Assembly (NCBI RefSeq): GCF_002005305.1
Contig: NZ_CP014782.1
Location: forward strand, 124,001-188,000
Direction: 5' to 3'
Source: Shewanella psychrophila
GTDB lineage: Bacteria; Pseudomonadota; Gammaproteobacteria; Enterobacterales; Shewanellaceae
DNA length: 64,000 nt
In this document: in pieces, positions 26,124-35,924 of the stretch
How positions within the stretch are numbered: position 1 is the first letter of the stretch
Layout: each line of letters starts with the position of its first letter
Notes under the pieces: generated by a model
Databases searched by the model: none
The model's input: the letters and a program-made list of their open reading frames with translations, nothing else
Told to the model about the DNA's origin: nothing
Made by a program: the position numbers and the translations under genes

Positions 26124-26455
26124 CTTCGTCCTAATGGCATTTTACTTAATAGCTTAGTTGACAAACATACTAGCACTGAGGGAATTCATCAGGCAAAACT
26201 CATTTGTTAGATACTGTAATATTGGTTGTAGTAAGTGCGTCAGATGTAAAGGATATTAGGTGAGATGAAAAGAATCGCTGAACCGACCAGTAATTCTAAC
26301 TGCTCTTTTGTAGCTCCCAGGCTATATAGGGTTAAGTTGTAGGCATCGTGATGGCAGCTTGAGTGCTAGAGACTTGTCCCGTGACATTATCACTGGGTTT
26401 AGTGCTGTGATAGCATTGCATATTCAACTGCCAAATATTTTAAGTACCTGATCCT
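26124..26455. other. Divergent intergenic region between the TetR gene and waaA
   Basis: 332 bases with no gene. It carries the two divergent promoters. A TTGACA hexamer at 26158-26163 could be a -35 for waaA-direction transcription, but I see no convincing -10 or TetR palindrome. Confidence 0.5.
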
Positions 26456-27742
26456 ATGAATCGTTTTTGCTATTCCGCCTTGCTATATCTGTTACTACCG
26501 TTGTTGGTGTTGTATTTAGCCATACGTGGGATAAAGAGCGTTGATTATCGAGGCCGATGGGGTGAGAGGTTTGGCCTGACATCGCTTAGGCAAAGCGATC
26601 TGTTAATTCATTGTGTGTCCATGGGGGAGACATTGGCGGCAGTGCCCTTGATTAAAGCGATTCAGAAAGTATTTCCCCAGTTAACAATCACTGTGACGAC
26701 CACTAGCCCTACCGGTTCGGCCGAAGTGATAAAAGCCTTTGGTGATAGTGTGCAGCACTGCTACTTACCCTTCGATATCTCAATCTGTGTCAGGCGTTTT
26801 CTCAAACAGGTCGCGCCTAAATCTTGCATCATCATGGAGACAGAACTCTGGCCTAATCTGGTTCATCAGGCATCGAAGTCTGGAGTGAAATTGATGTTGG
26901 CGAACGCCCGTTTATCTGAAAAATCGGCGAGAAAATATCGAAAACAAACCACACTGACCTTGCCCATGTTACATAGCCTAGATCGAATAGCGGCTCAATC
27001 AGAGCTGGCTGCGGCGCGTTTTATCGATTTAGGCGTCAAACCAGAAAATATCAGTGTCTGTGGCAGCCTAAAGTTCGATATCACCATATCGGCAGATAAC
27101 ATTGAGCAAGCAAAAGCATTGCGCCGGGAGTGGCAGAAGATCGATTGTCCTATTTGGGTTGCAGGTAGTGTGCACCCTGGGGAGTTCGAAGCGATCTTGA
27201 ATGCTCATCGTCAGGTTTTAGCGGATAAGCCTGATACTTTGCTTATCATGGTCCCCCGGCATCCAGAGCAGTTTAATGCCGCCGCAAGTAAGATTTCTGA
27301 TGCTGGATTAAATTTAGCTCGTCGAAGCTTAAATGAGTCAGTCCAGTCAAATACTCAAGTACTATTAGGCGATACTATGGGGGAGCTACTCACCTTCTAT
27401 GGCGCCGCGGATCAAGCCTTTGTCGGTGGCACCTTGATCGATAACGGTGGTCATAACCCATTGGAGCCTGCAGCATTGGGCCTACCGGTATTCGTTGGTC
27501 CACAGCATTGGGATTTCGCTGAAATAGCAGGTTTGCTCGAAAGTGCCGGAGCATTGAAGGTAATTGCTTCGGGTAGTGAACTCGCCTGTGAGTTGATAGG
27601 TAAGTTCAATGATAGCTCGGCCTATGAAGCTGCCAGCGAGGCTGGGCTTAAGGTAGTCACCGCTAATAGAGGCGCGCTGAAGCAGCAGTTTGAGCTGGCG
27701 AAACAGTTGATCGACTCACAAGAAGGGAGAAAAATTCATTAG
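26456..27742 (+). CDS. waaA: 3-deoxy-D-manno-octulosonic acid transferase
   Basis: A 428-aa protein with an N-terminal membrane anchor (LLYLLLPLLVLYLAIRG) and the GT30 fold. Motifs include LIHCVSMGETLAAVPLI, ETELWPNLVHQASKSG, GSLKFDI and a C-terminal FVGGTLIDNGGHNPLEPAA donor site. It transfers Kdo to lipid A. The adjacent Kdo kinase gene suggests a single phosphorylated Kdo, as in Haemophilus, rather than two Kdo residues. Confidence 0.95.
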   Translation: MNRFCYSALLYLLLPLLVLYLAIRGIKSVDYRGRWGERFGLTSLRQSDLLIHCVSMGETLAAVPLIKAIQKVFPQLTITVTTTSPTGSAEVIKAFGDSVQHCYLPFDISICVRRFLKQVAPKSCIIMETELWPNLVHQASKSGVKLMLANARLSEKSARKYRKQTTLTLPMLHSLDRIAAQSELAAARFIDLGVKPENISVCGSLKFDITISADNIEQAKALRREWQKIDCPIWVAGSVHPGEFEAILNAHRQVLADKPDTLLIMVPRHPEQFNAAASKISDAGLNLARRSLNESVQSNTQVLLGDTMGELLTFYGAADQAFVGGTLIDNGGHNPLEPAALGLPVFVGPQHWDFAEIAGLLESAGALKVIASGSELACELIGKFNDSSAYEAASEAGLKVVTANRGALKQQFELAKQLIDSQEGRKIH

Positions 27743-27825
27743 TGATTAGGTTAGTCCAAATGCTACTTTGGTAGCGGTAGGCTCTGCCGAAGGATTAATT
27801 AGCTAATACTAATGAATAGTTCGAC

Positions 27826-28608
27826 CTAAGGTTTCGAGTAACCTTTCATCAAGCTTTGCCAGTCAGATTCGGTGAATGCCAAAGAAGGGAGCTTTCCCTT
27901 CTCCTTGTTGAACGAGCGCAATAAGCGTTCAAGGTTTGCACCTTGCCATTTAGCATTTGGCGCTCGAACCTCTCCTCTATCGAAATCGATAAGATAGAAT
28001 TCATCATCTGTGATGAGAATATTCTTGGCATTGAGATCGGCATGATAGACACCGCGTTGGTGAAACTTACTTATGCAGTGGCCTAATTGTTGCCACTGAT
28101 CGTCCGTCATGACTTCTTTGCTTAGCTTGGCCACCAAATCTTGTGCACCTTCAACTCGCTCGATGATGATATCGGCGCGATAGTACAGGCCGCTACGCTC
28201 AACATTGGCAGCGATGGGTCTGGGCACGGCAAAGCCTTCATTAAAGAGTTGGGTCAGTAGAGCAAGCTCAGCTACGGCTCGGGTCTTGTGTAATCCAGTG
28301 AACAGATATTTATCTTTGCTTAACTTCTCTATCAGACCGCCGCGATAATAGTGACGTAATACCCATTCACTCTCTTTATCTGCCGGCTCTTCATTCTGAG
28401 GCGCTTGGAGAGCTGGTTTCACAAACCAGGTGGTATAGCGCCCTTTCGATGAGCCTGTGACAGCCGATTTTTCTTGCCAGAAACTAACATCGAACCATTC
28501 AGTGGTGCTTGCTTGTGCGGCGGTTACGCAATATGCGATAGCGCCTCGGCTGGTCTGCTTTATCTGCATGGTTATCTTGGGTTGATCTGCTTGAACATTA
28601 GCTGGCAT
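27826..28608 (-). CDS. kdkA: 3-deoxy-D-manno-octulosonic acid kinase
   Basis: A 260-aa small-molecule kinase of the protein-kinase-like fold. Motifs: LRHYYRGGLIEKLSKDKYLF (glycine loop and lysine region), catalytic loop GVYHADLNAKNILI and metal-binding YLIDFDRGEVR. KdkA phosphorylates the Kdo attached to lipid A at O-4. An internal ATG at 28569 is an alternative start. It is convergent with waaA, which makes its substrate. Confidence 0.9.
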   Translation of the reverse strand: MPANVQADQPKITMQIKQTSRGAIAYCVTAAQASTTEWFDVSFWQEKSAVTGSSKGRYTTWFVKPALQAPQNEEPADKESEWVLRHYYRGGLIEKLSKDKYLFTGLHKTRAVAELALLTQLFNEGFAVPRPIAANVERSGLYYRADIIIERVEGAQDLVAKLSKEVMTDDQWQQLGHCISKFHQRGVYHADLNAKNILITDDEFYLIDFDRGEVRAPNAKWQGANLERLLRSFNKEKGKLPSLAFTESDWQSLMKGYSKP

Positions 28609-28690
28609 AAAATCTGACTTAAGTGATTAAAAATAAAGTGAAGCCTTCGGTCTGAGCTCATTCTACATCAAGAAGCATGATTCGAAAAAA

Positions 28691-29557
28691 TTATAGCTGT
28701 TTCAGTGCTAGTGATAGATTCTCTTGCCATGGTTTAGCTATCATTATCTGCTGGGAGTTTGTTATATCGAGTAAGCTAAATTTGGGCCGCGATGCTGCAC
28801 TTGAGAACTGCTTGGATGAAATAGGCTTAATTGGAATACGAGTATCGAGTTTTCCTAAATTCAGTGCTATATCTTGAATGGCCAAGGCGAATTGATACCA
28901 GCTTGCCTTGCCTGCATCACTCCAGTGGTAGATAGGGGCTAAGTTTTCTTGTTGGCTCAAAGCCCAGATGAACTGGCCTAGCTCTGAGGCAGAAGTAGGG
29001 CAGGATGTCTGGTCATCAATAATCGATAATTCTGACTTTTCTCCCATAAGTCTGAGCATGGTTTTGACGAAATTAGTGCCGAATGGGGAGTAGAGCCAAG
29101 AGCTGCGAACTATACTGGCTTCCTCATATTTAGCGGCTAGGACTGCTTGCTCTCCGGCTAGCTTAGAGGTGCCATATACATTGATCGCATTTGGCTTATC
29201 GTTTACCGAATAGGCCTTATTCTGCAGACCGTTAAATACGTAATCCGTTGAAAGGTGGATCAAACGTATCTGGCTCTGCTTAGCTGCTAGTGCGATATTG
29301 CCTGCGCCATCTCGATTGACTAAAAATGCTTGGCCTCGCTGTGATTCTGCTGCATCGACTTGGGTATAAGCGGCGGTATTGATAATAAGATCGGCGCGGG
29401 TCAGTTCAATCGAGGCTAAAATTGAGTCTACAGAGCCGATATCGACATCATCTCGCCCCATGACCGTAGCATCGATGCATCTTGGCTTGCTGGCGATTAA
29501 AGCCTGAGCCAGTTGACCATGCTTGCCTATGATGAGTGCGCGTGATATCGACTTCAT
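28691..29557 (-). CDS. rmlD: dTDP-4-dehydrorhamnose reductase
   Basis: A 288-aa short-chain reductase. The nucleotide motif is ALIIGKHGQLAQALI (a degenerate GxxGQLG pattern), the catalytic YxxxK is YGTSKLAGE, and IHLSTDYVFNG is the family block. It makes the last step to dTDP-L-rhamnose. Overlaps rmlB by 4 bases, one operon rmlC-rmlB-rmlD. No rmlA gene is found in the window. Confidence 0.88.
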   Translation of the reverse strand: MKSISRALIIGKHGQLAQALIASKPRCIDATVMGRDDVDIGSVDSILASIELTRADLIINTAAYTQVDAAESQRGQAFLVNRDGAGNIALAAKQSQIRLIHLSTDYVFNGLQNKAYSVNDKPNAINVYGTSKLAGEQAVLAAKYEEASIVRSSWLYSPFGTNFVKTMLRLMGEKSELSIIDDQTSCPTSASELGQFIWALSQQENLAPIYHWSDAGKASWYQFALAIQDIALNLGKLDTRIPIKPISSKQFSSAASRPKFSLLDITNSQQIMIAKPWQENLSLALKQL

Positions 29558-30624
29558 CGAGTCAGAACATCAGGTTTATCTGAACTTATGAGCTGTTGGT
29601 ACCATGCGGGGTTATTGATATACCAGTCTAAGGTGCTGGTTAAGCCAGATTCAAAACTTCGCTCTGGCTGCCAGCCCAATTCTTGCTCTATTTTGCTGGC
29701 ATCTATGGCGTAGCGTTGATCATGACCTGGCCTATCAGTCACAAAAGTGATGAGTTGTTTGAAGTCATAAATACCTTGGGGTTTATCTAAGATGTGTGTG
29801 TTTAACAGCTCACATATTTTCGTCACTACTTCCAGATTAGTCCGCTCGTTACCGCCGCCAATATTGTAGGTTTCACCGAGTTTTCCCCTTAAGGCTACAA
29901 GGTAGAGTGCCCGCACATGATCTTCCACATGGAGCCAGTCTCTGATCTGTTGACCATCTCCATATATGGGCAGGGGCTCGCCAGCTAAAGCCTTGTGCAG
30001 TACCAGAGGGATGAGTTTTTCTGGGTATTGATAAGGGCCATAGTTGTTCGAGCAGTTACTGAGTACGACCGGTAGTTTATAGGTGCGGCTCCAGGCGCGC
30101 ACAAGATGATCTGCAGCCGCCTTACTTGCCGAATAGGGCGAGCTAGGCTGGTAAGGGCTATTTTCGGTAAACAAACCAGTGTCTCCTAATTCGCCGAAGA
30201 CTTCATCTGTTGAGACATGGTGAAATCTAAATGTCGCCTGTTTTGCGACATCTAATCGAGCAAAATAATTGCGGCAAGTCTCTAGGAGGCTGTAGGTACC
30301 GACAATATTGGTTTGAATGAATTCTGCCGAGCCGTTTATTGATCGATCAACATGGCTTTCGGCGGCGAGATGCATGACTATATTTGGGGTGTATTGGGTC
30401 AATAAGCAATCGATAAGCTCACGGTCGCAGATATCACCATGGATAAACTGGTAGCGATGGTTGGCCTCGATACTGGTCAGCGATTTAAGGTTGCCTGCAT
30501 AGGTCAGCTTATCTAAATTGATGACGGTATTTGACGTTTCATTTATGAGGAAACGTATTAATGCAGAACCGATGAAGCCTGCACCGCCAGTGACTAAAAT
30601 TGTTTTATTACTATGAGTATCCAC
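29554..30624 (-). CDS. rmlB: dTDP-glucose 4,6-dehydratase
   Basis: A 356-aa extended short-chain dehydrogenase. NAD motif TGGAGFIGSALIRF, THR-type site HVSTDEVFGELGDTGLF, catalytic YSASKAAADHLVRAW, and AAESHVDRSINGSAEFI. It converts dTDP-glucose to the 4-keto-6-deoxy sugar. Two bases separate it from rmlC. Confidence 0.97.
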   Translation of the reverse strand: MDTHSNKTILVTGGAGFIGSALIRFLINETSNTVINLDKLTYAGNLKSLTSIEANHRYQFIHGDICDRELIDCLLTQYTPNIVMHLAAESHVDRSINGSAEFIQTNIVGTYSLLETCRNYFARLDVAKQATFRFHHVSTDEVFGELGDTGLFTENSPYQPSSPYSASKAAADHLVRAWSRTYKLPVVLSNCSNNYGPYQYPEKLIPLVLHKALAGEPLPIYGDGQQIRDWLHVEDHVRALYLVALRGKLGETYNIGGGNERTNLEVVTKICELLNTHILDKPQGIYDFKQLITFVTDRPGHDQRYAIDASKIEQELGWQPERSFESGLTSTLDWYINNPAWYQQLISSDKPDVLTR

Positions 30625-30626
30625 AA

Positions 30627-31172
30627 TTACCTGCCCTTGGTCATAGCGTTGAAGGAAAGCCCCTGATTATCTTTGTTTGATAATTTGGGTAATTGCCCCT
30701 CTAAAGGCCAGTCTATGGCAAGAGTTTCATCGTTCCAGGCGAGGATTTTCTCGAACTCGGGGGCATAATACGCGGTACACTTGTAGATTATCTCTGCAGC
30801 ACTTGAGGTGACATAAAATCCGTGGGCAAAGCCTGCAGGAATCCACATCTGGTGACGGTTCTTTGCCGATAAATATGTACCGAACCATTGGCCTAAAGTC
30901 GGGCTGTTTTCACGAAGATCGACCGCGACATCGAATATCTCGCCAACGATCACACGTATCAGCTTGCCTTGGCTGCGTGGTGATTGAAAATGTAATCCCC
31001 TCAAGCAGCCTTTTATCGACCGACTATGATTTTCCTGTACGAAAGTCACATCGGCTATCTGCTGCTTAAACCAAGCGTCTCGGAAAGTTTCGCAGAAATA
31101 GCCGCGTTCGTCTTCATGGACTCGAGGTGAGAGTAGTTTTAGATCTGCAATTGGTGTGTCGGTGATAATCAT
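30627..31172 (-). CDS. rmlC: dTDP-4-dehydrorhamnose 3,5-epimerase
   Basis: A cupin of about 181 aa from the ATG at 31172, which gives the typical family N-terminus (IITDTPIADLKLLSPRVHED). A longer in-frame TTG start at 31214 lacks a ribosome site. Active-site blocks: ERGYFCETFRD, FVQENHSRSIKGCLRGLHFQ (base His) and PAGFAHGFYVTS. First rml gene of the operon and follows a GT2 gene. Confidence 0.94.
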   Translation of the reverse strand: MIITDTPIADLKLLSPRVHEDERGYFCETFRDAWFKQQIADVTFVQENHSRSIKGCLRGLHFQSPRSQGKLIRVIVGEIFDVAVDLRENSPTLGQWFGTYLSAKNRHQMWIPAGFAHGFYVTSSAAEIIYKCTAYYAPEFEKILAWNDETLAIDWPLEGQLPKLSNKDNQGLSFNAMTKGR

Positions 31173-31216
31173 AGGGTCATTATGTTCTGAGCTGAGTGTC
31201 ACTGTATTTATCAATA

Positions 31217-32017
31217 TCAGGACTTAGTCTTAGAAAATTCGTTTAATCCATTTTTACACCAGTTAGCTTTTTTAGCCTGACACCGCTTAAAAATATTAGT
31301 ATTCACTTTTAGCATTCCTTTAGAATTTTCCTTGTGGTGGAGATGGAATGCAATGGCACTAAACTTTATATTTTTTCTTAAAATACCATTATTTAACAAT
31401 CGTAATGCAAATTCTTGATCCTCTGGGCCCCAACCAATAAAGTCATTGTTAAAACCGTTAATATTGATTGCATCATGCTTCCAGAATGCGATATTGCAGC
31501 TTTGTATACTGTTAACTGAATTTATTTGAGTCTTGCTGAATAGCTTGGACACAAATGGTAATCGTATCGAATGTTCCCTTCCTCTCGAAATTCCTTTACT
31601 AAATGGTGATATTTCACATGGGAGTGATAATTGCTTACTAGTCATGTTTTCCGATAATCTGACACGTTTCCCTACGGAAAAAAAACCGGATTCTGAATGC
31701 GTTATATGATCAGCTATAAAGTGTCGCTCTAGCACCATATCTCCATCGATAAGAATAATGTAATCCATGCTTGATTTAGATATTGCTTTATTTCTACTTC
31801 GAGCTGCTCTAAACCCCTTATCTTCCTGCCAACTGTGTATAACTGAAATACAAGTTTGAGCTCTATACTTATCTATGACATGCTTGGTTGTTTCACTCGA
31901 ACCGTCATCGGCAATGATGATTTCATCAGGTTTAATTGATTGTATTAACGTGCTTTTCAAGACCCTATCTAGTGCTTTAGGCCAATTATAAGTAGTAATA
32001 ATTAAAGATACTGTCAT
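31217..32017 (-). CDS. Glycosyltransferase family 2
   Basis: A 266-aa GT-A protein. SLIITTYNWPKALDRVL opens the fold, IIADDGSSETT holds the first Asp pair, YIILIDGDMVLERHFI is the DxD and a galactosyltransferase-like C-terminal GFNNDFIGWGPEDQEFALRL block is present. This last motif is typical of polypeptide/LPS galactosyltransferases and similar enzymes. Base composition is more AT-rich than the flanking rml genes. It probably heads the GT2-rmlC-rmlB-rmlD transcript. Sugar and acceptor unknown. Confidence 0.88.
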   Translation of the reverse strand: MTVSLIITTYNWPKALDRVLKSTLIQSIKPDEIIIADDGSSETTKHVIDKYRAQTCISVIHSWQEDKGFRAARSRNKAISKSSMDYIILIDGDMVLERHFIADHITHSESGFFSVGKRVRLSENMTSKQLSLPCEISPFSKGISRGREHSIRLPFVSKLFSKTQINSVNSIQSCNIAFWKHDAININGFNNDFIGWGPEDQEFALRLLNNGILRKNIKFSAIAFHLHHKENSKGMLKVNTNIFKRCQAKKANWCKNGLNEFSKTKS

Positions 32018-32277
32018 CTGCTAGGGTCCAGGTGCGAATTTTTCTCATGCTGTACTGTACTGTAAATGAATTATACTTGTTAAGTCTTTTCAAATGAAGC
32101 CGTCGAGCCTGTAAATATCTTAGAAAGTAGGCGTGAGTTTGATTTTATTATTAGAATAGATTGTTAGAGCAGATTATTTGTATTTTATTCGTCAGGTAGC
32201 GCTGGCTCAAGGAAGTCTTGTTAGTTCACTCCAATTTCAATTAAACTCTGTGGGTTCTTTTCTAACTCTCTGGCCTT

Positions 32278-33333
32278 ATGAGCTTAAATCTAGATAATAT
32301 CAATTCTCTGTGTTTGTTACGCTTGTCTGCAATCGGCGATGTGTGTCATGCCGTGGCGATGGTACAGGCGATACAGAGGCAATATCCTAAGCTTAAGATC
32401 ACTTGGATTATCGGCAAGGTCGAATATCAGTTGCTTAAGCATCTGAACGGGATCAAGTTTGTCATTTTTGATAAGTCACTGGGCTGGCGTAGCTATTTCA
32501 AGTTACGTGAGGATTTGGCGGGGAAAAAGTTCGATGTGCTGCTGCATATGCAAGTGGCTTTGAGAGCGACCATAGCTTCATTAGCAATATCTGCTAAGGT
32601 TCGGGTCGGTTTCGATCGCGCACGAGCGAAAGAGGGCCAATGGCTGGTGACTAATCAGAGTGTCGAGCCTCTTGCCACTCCTCATGTACTCGAAGGCTTC
32701 ATGGGCTTCGCTAAAGCGATCGGGGTGACAGATCTCACTCCTAGGTGGGATATTCCCGTACCTTTAGCCGATACCGAGTTTGCTAAGAAGATGATCCCCG
32801 ATGGCGATAAAGCCTTAGTTATCTGCGCCGCCGCCAGTAAGGCGGAACGCAACTGGTTACCTGAACGCTACGCCGCGGTGGCAGAGCATGCGATATCTAA
32901 AGGTTTCAGAGTGATACTTTGTGGCGGGCCAGTCCCTTTAGAGCTTGAGTTAGCCAAGAGCATTGAGCAAGTTTGCGCAGTCCCCCTGGAAAACCAAGTT
33001 GGTAACACTTCTCTTACTCAATTATTGGCCGTATTAAAACAAGCCTCAATTGTTCTGGCACCCGACACCGGACCAGCGCATATGGCAGTGACTCAAGGCA
33101 CGGCAGTGATTGGGCTATACGCCCATTCAAACCCTGGGCGTACAGGTCCCTATACAAGTTTGGACAATGTGGTGAGTGCTTATGATGAAGCGATTAAGTC
33201 TCAGTATGAAGGGGGTATCCCTTGGGGGAAACGAGCAAAAGGTGAGTCTTTGATGGTCATGATACAGCTCGTAACTGTCATCAATCAGTTTGATATACTC
33301 TCAAGCGATTATCTATATCGAACACGTAAATAA
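32278..33333 (+). CDS. Glycosyltransferase family 9 (LPS heptosyltransferase-like)
   Basis: A 351-aa GT-B protein. Family blocks: CLLRLSAIGDVCHAVAMVQA at the N-terminus, FDVLLHMQVALRATIASLAI, and the donor site VLAPDTGPAHMAVTQGTAVIG near 260-285. It most resembles heptosyltransferase I (WaaC), which adds the first heptose to Kdo. The 3' end overlaps the convergent sialyltransferase remnant by 21 bases. No assigned operon partner. Confidence 0.88.
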   Translation: MSLNLDNINSLCLLRLSAIGDVCHAVAMVQAIQRQYPKLKITWIIGKVEYQLLKHLNGIKFVIFDKSLGWRSYFKLREDLAGKKFDVLLHMQVALRATIASLAISAKVRVGFDRARAKEGQWLVTNQSVEPLATPHVLEGFMGFAKAIGVTDLTPRWDIPVPLADTEFAKKMIPDGDKALVICAAASKAERNWLPERYAAVAEHAISKGFRVILCGGPVPLELELAKSIEQVCAVPLENQVGNTSLTQLLAVLKQASIVLAPDTGPAHMAVTQGTAVIGLYAHSNPGRTGPYTSLDNVVSAYDEAIKSQYEGGIPWGKRAKGESLMVMIQLVTVINQFDILSSDYLYRTRK

Positions 33334-34502
33334 GTTACCTGAACTGGTTAGAAAAAAGATTTGTTGAGGTGTTATGACATTGAAGTGCAGTATTATCTGC
33401 GCTAGCGCATTTTTCTCGATATCATCAGCGGTTCCCTCAAATACGATATATTCTATTTTATAGTTTTCAGGAAGAGAGAAGTATAGTGAACTCTCCATGC
33501 CGCCAATTTTTTGAGGTAAGATTTCAGCCATTATCAGGGTTTCGAATGGAATTTTGGAATCCATTTCTTGCATCTTGTGTGCATCAATAATTTCATGGTT
33601 GAAGTCAGCAAAAGGATGCCCTTTAAAAACCAAGTTAATTTTTCCTATTGCAGGAATAACCCCTTTATCCGCAAGAGAATCTGAAATTACCCGTATCTGA
33701 AAGTCACTACTTGCAGTCGTTGAGTCCACACCAATAAACATGAAGCTATTTTCTTGGTAGCATTGGACACTTTCAGGTTTGAAGTTGATCAATTTATTAA
33801 ACAGTAACTTTTGTTCCTGTGTAAACGAGTGGTTTGATATGTAGTCCCATTAATCTGTTTTGTATTACCCATCAAGTGCTTTTTTAACTGTTTGAGTTCA
33901 GGCTTTTCCAGATAATCCATACGCAGCATATGATAAGTAGTGGGGAACAATTGATGCCAATTGAAGATGCTCTCTATGGAGCGGGGGAGTTTATTTGACT
34001 TGCCGGTTAGGAACCTAACTATTCTGTTACTACTACCAGAAATATAGTTTTGTAGGTTGTTTTGTCCTTGAGTTAGGCTCTTGATTTGAGCGCTTAACCC
34101 TAGGCTTTCCCAGGTATACATCTTTTGGTATTCAGACGAACCATCATCGATAAGCTCAAGCTTTTTAATATTTATTCCTGGCAGTTTGCTTATTCTTCTG
34201 ATGAGTCTCGCTATATCCTTACTCCAATAGGTATTCCCATAGATAGTGACGTGGCAGTTATCATATGAAGATAATAATTCTGTAACTCGGTGATGAATGT
34301 TGTCGATAGAGCAGCATGACTCACCGTTGATACATTTCAACAGCTCTCGATCCGTGAGGGGATGACGTGACCAATAAATGAGTTTTTTATGTGGGCTCTT
34401 ATTGGCTACTATCATGGCTATTTGCTGTATTGTTGGTAAAGTTGCACGATCTATGTAGATCTCTAAGTTAAAACTTGGTTCTATAGCGGTTAAAGGAGGC
34501 AT
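33313..34502 (-). pseudogene. Frameshifted family-80 sialyltransferase
   Basis: Two frames, 33789-34502 (237 aa) and 33313-33792 (159 aa, opening at a TTG), together make one GT80 protein. From memory they align along the length of Pasteurella multocida PmST1. The first half has LELIDDGSSEYQKMY (catalytic-Asp motif, residues 119-125) and LFPTTYHMLRMDYLEKPEL. The second half has the HP motif LVFKGHP and IGGMESSLYFSLP. Reading the second frame upstream of its TTG gives TQEQKLLFNKLINFK, matching the expected continuation, so the break is a one-base loss near 33817-33831. The enzyme would add sialic acid to galactose. It may be a true pseudogene, a phase-off allele or a sequencing error. Confidence 0.85.
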
Positions 34503-34735
34503 AGGTTTTAAGAGAAGAGTGATTTTGTCTGAGTATCATCTATTTTTGAGTAAATGTATTCAATGTACACAAAAATCACTTTGACTATAGTCGTGTTTTT
34601 AAGCGGATAGCATACTGGTGAATATCCATTAAATTTTAAGATCATTATTATGGGGTTAATGTCGCGTCGCTAATGGAAATAGTGGTAAAATAATGGATCA
34701 TAACTGCACTCGCACATTAATAAGATCGCTTTTTC

Positions 34736-35815
34736 ATGAAGGATAAATGGATGTTGTTGGAACCCAAATTTTTATTTGTTCCTGTTTCTACTCCTGAAGG
34801 GATTGGGGAGTACATGCGATCTAAAATCATTGCCGATGAGGTGATGAATCGTTGGCCGAATGCCAAAATTGACTTCGTACTCAATCGACATGTTTCTTAC
34901 GTTCGTGACTGCCCCTACTCAACTCATCTAGTTGACGATACCCCCACTAAAAAAACCCGTGAAGTTAACCAGCTAATAACTGACCTTAAGCCCGATGTGG
35001 TTATTTTCGATGCTGCGGGGCGTAAGGCCCAACTTCAGCACGCCCATCGCATGGGGGCAAAGGTTATTTTTATCAGTCAGCATCGTAGGAAGCGGTCTCG
35101 TGGTATGAAGGTTGAGCGAGCTTTAGTTACCGATAGTCATTGGGTCGTTCAACCTGAGTTTGCTATTGGTGATATTAGTCGTTTCGATAAATTGAAACTT
35201 AACTTGATAAAATGTTCATTCCCGATTTTTACGGGCTCTATTTTTAAGCAGCCGGATGTTGCTGAGCAACAACAGCTTCAAATTAAGTATGGTATACAAG
35301 CTGGTCAGTACCTACTCTATAGTGCTGGTTCTGGAGGGCATATGTTGAAGTCTGGTTTGGCGGCAGATCTATTTGCTCAAGTTGCTAAATCTATCTTTAC
35401 TCAAACAGGTCTTCCTAGCCTCATGGTGCTGGGCCCTAATTACCCTAAGTCTTTACCTGAAATAGAGGGGGTCACAATTATTCCTCAATTGGATCATTGT
35501 GAGTTCATTAATTTACTTCAAGGTGCAAAAGCTGCAGTTTTAAGTGGAGGGGATACTCTTCTTCAGGCTATAGCGCTCAATATACCAAGTCTGGTTGTCG
35601 CTGTATCAAAAGATCAACCAAGTAGAATAAGTAAGTGCTACAAGGCTGGTCTGATTTCTACAAGTGCAGCAGAAGTTGAGCCTATGTGCATAGCACTTAC
35701 GGCATTATTGAGTGACAAAAGCAATGAATCTATAGGAAGTCGAACTACTCGTTTAGCTTCGAGTTGTGGGCTCGAAATTGGCATGGCCGAGATTGAGCGT
35801 TTATTGCATAACTAA
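34736..35815 (+). CDS. GT-B fold glycosyltransferase-like protein
   Basis: A 359-aa protein of the MurG/PseG-type GT-B fold. The N-terminus FLFVPVSTPEGIGEYMRSKI resembles UDP-GlcNAc 2-epimerase or glycosyltransferase starts. The C-terminal half has YLLYSAGSGGH and the donor-binding AAVLSGGDTLLQAIALNIPS. The acceptor and sugar cannot be assigned. Flanked by sugar-modification genes in the same orientation as the downstream GT25 gene. Confidence 0.65.
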   Translation: MKDKWMLLEPKFLFVPVSTPEGIGEYMRSKIIADEVMNRWPNAKIDFVLNRHVSYVRDCPYSTHLVDDTPTKKTREVNQLITDLKPDVVIFDAAGRKAQLQHAHRMGAKVIFISQHRRKRSRGMKVERALVTDSHWVVQPEFAIGDISRFDKLKLNLIKCSFPIFTGSIFKQPDVAEQQQLQIKYGIQAGQYLLYSAGSGGHMLKSGLAADLFAQVAKSIFTQTGLPSLMVLGPNYPKSLPEIEGVTIIPQLDHCEFINLLQGAKAAVLSGGDTLLQAIALNIPSLVVAVSKDQPSRISKCYKAGLISTSAAEVEPMCIALTALLSDKSNESIGSRTTRLASSCGLEIGMAEIERLLHN

Positions 35816-35924
35816 AGAGTGTCTTGAATTTGGTTCTAATGCGCTTAACAGGCGGTCATTTGCAGATGCTGACTAGTGATGGCTATGTTAAAGTGTGAAG
35901 TTCTCCTTATTTGAGTCGTAAAGT

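Noticed and set aside
27773..27783. ops-like GCGGTAG sequence (RfaH recruitment)
   Set aside because: It lies between two convergent stops (waaA and kdkA), where it could not control a downstream LPS operon.
32192..32202. Weak ops/JUMPstart-like GGTAGCG upstream of the GT9 gene
   Set aside because: Only the GGTAGCG core is kept; the rest of the element is missing and it precedes a single gene rather than a long operon.
33313..33792. Second half of the sialyltransferase as an independent gene with a TTG start
   Set aside because: Its sequence upstream of the TTG continues the homology to the first half, so it is a fragment of one broken gene, not a separate one.
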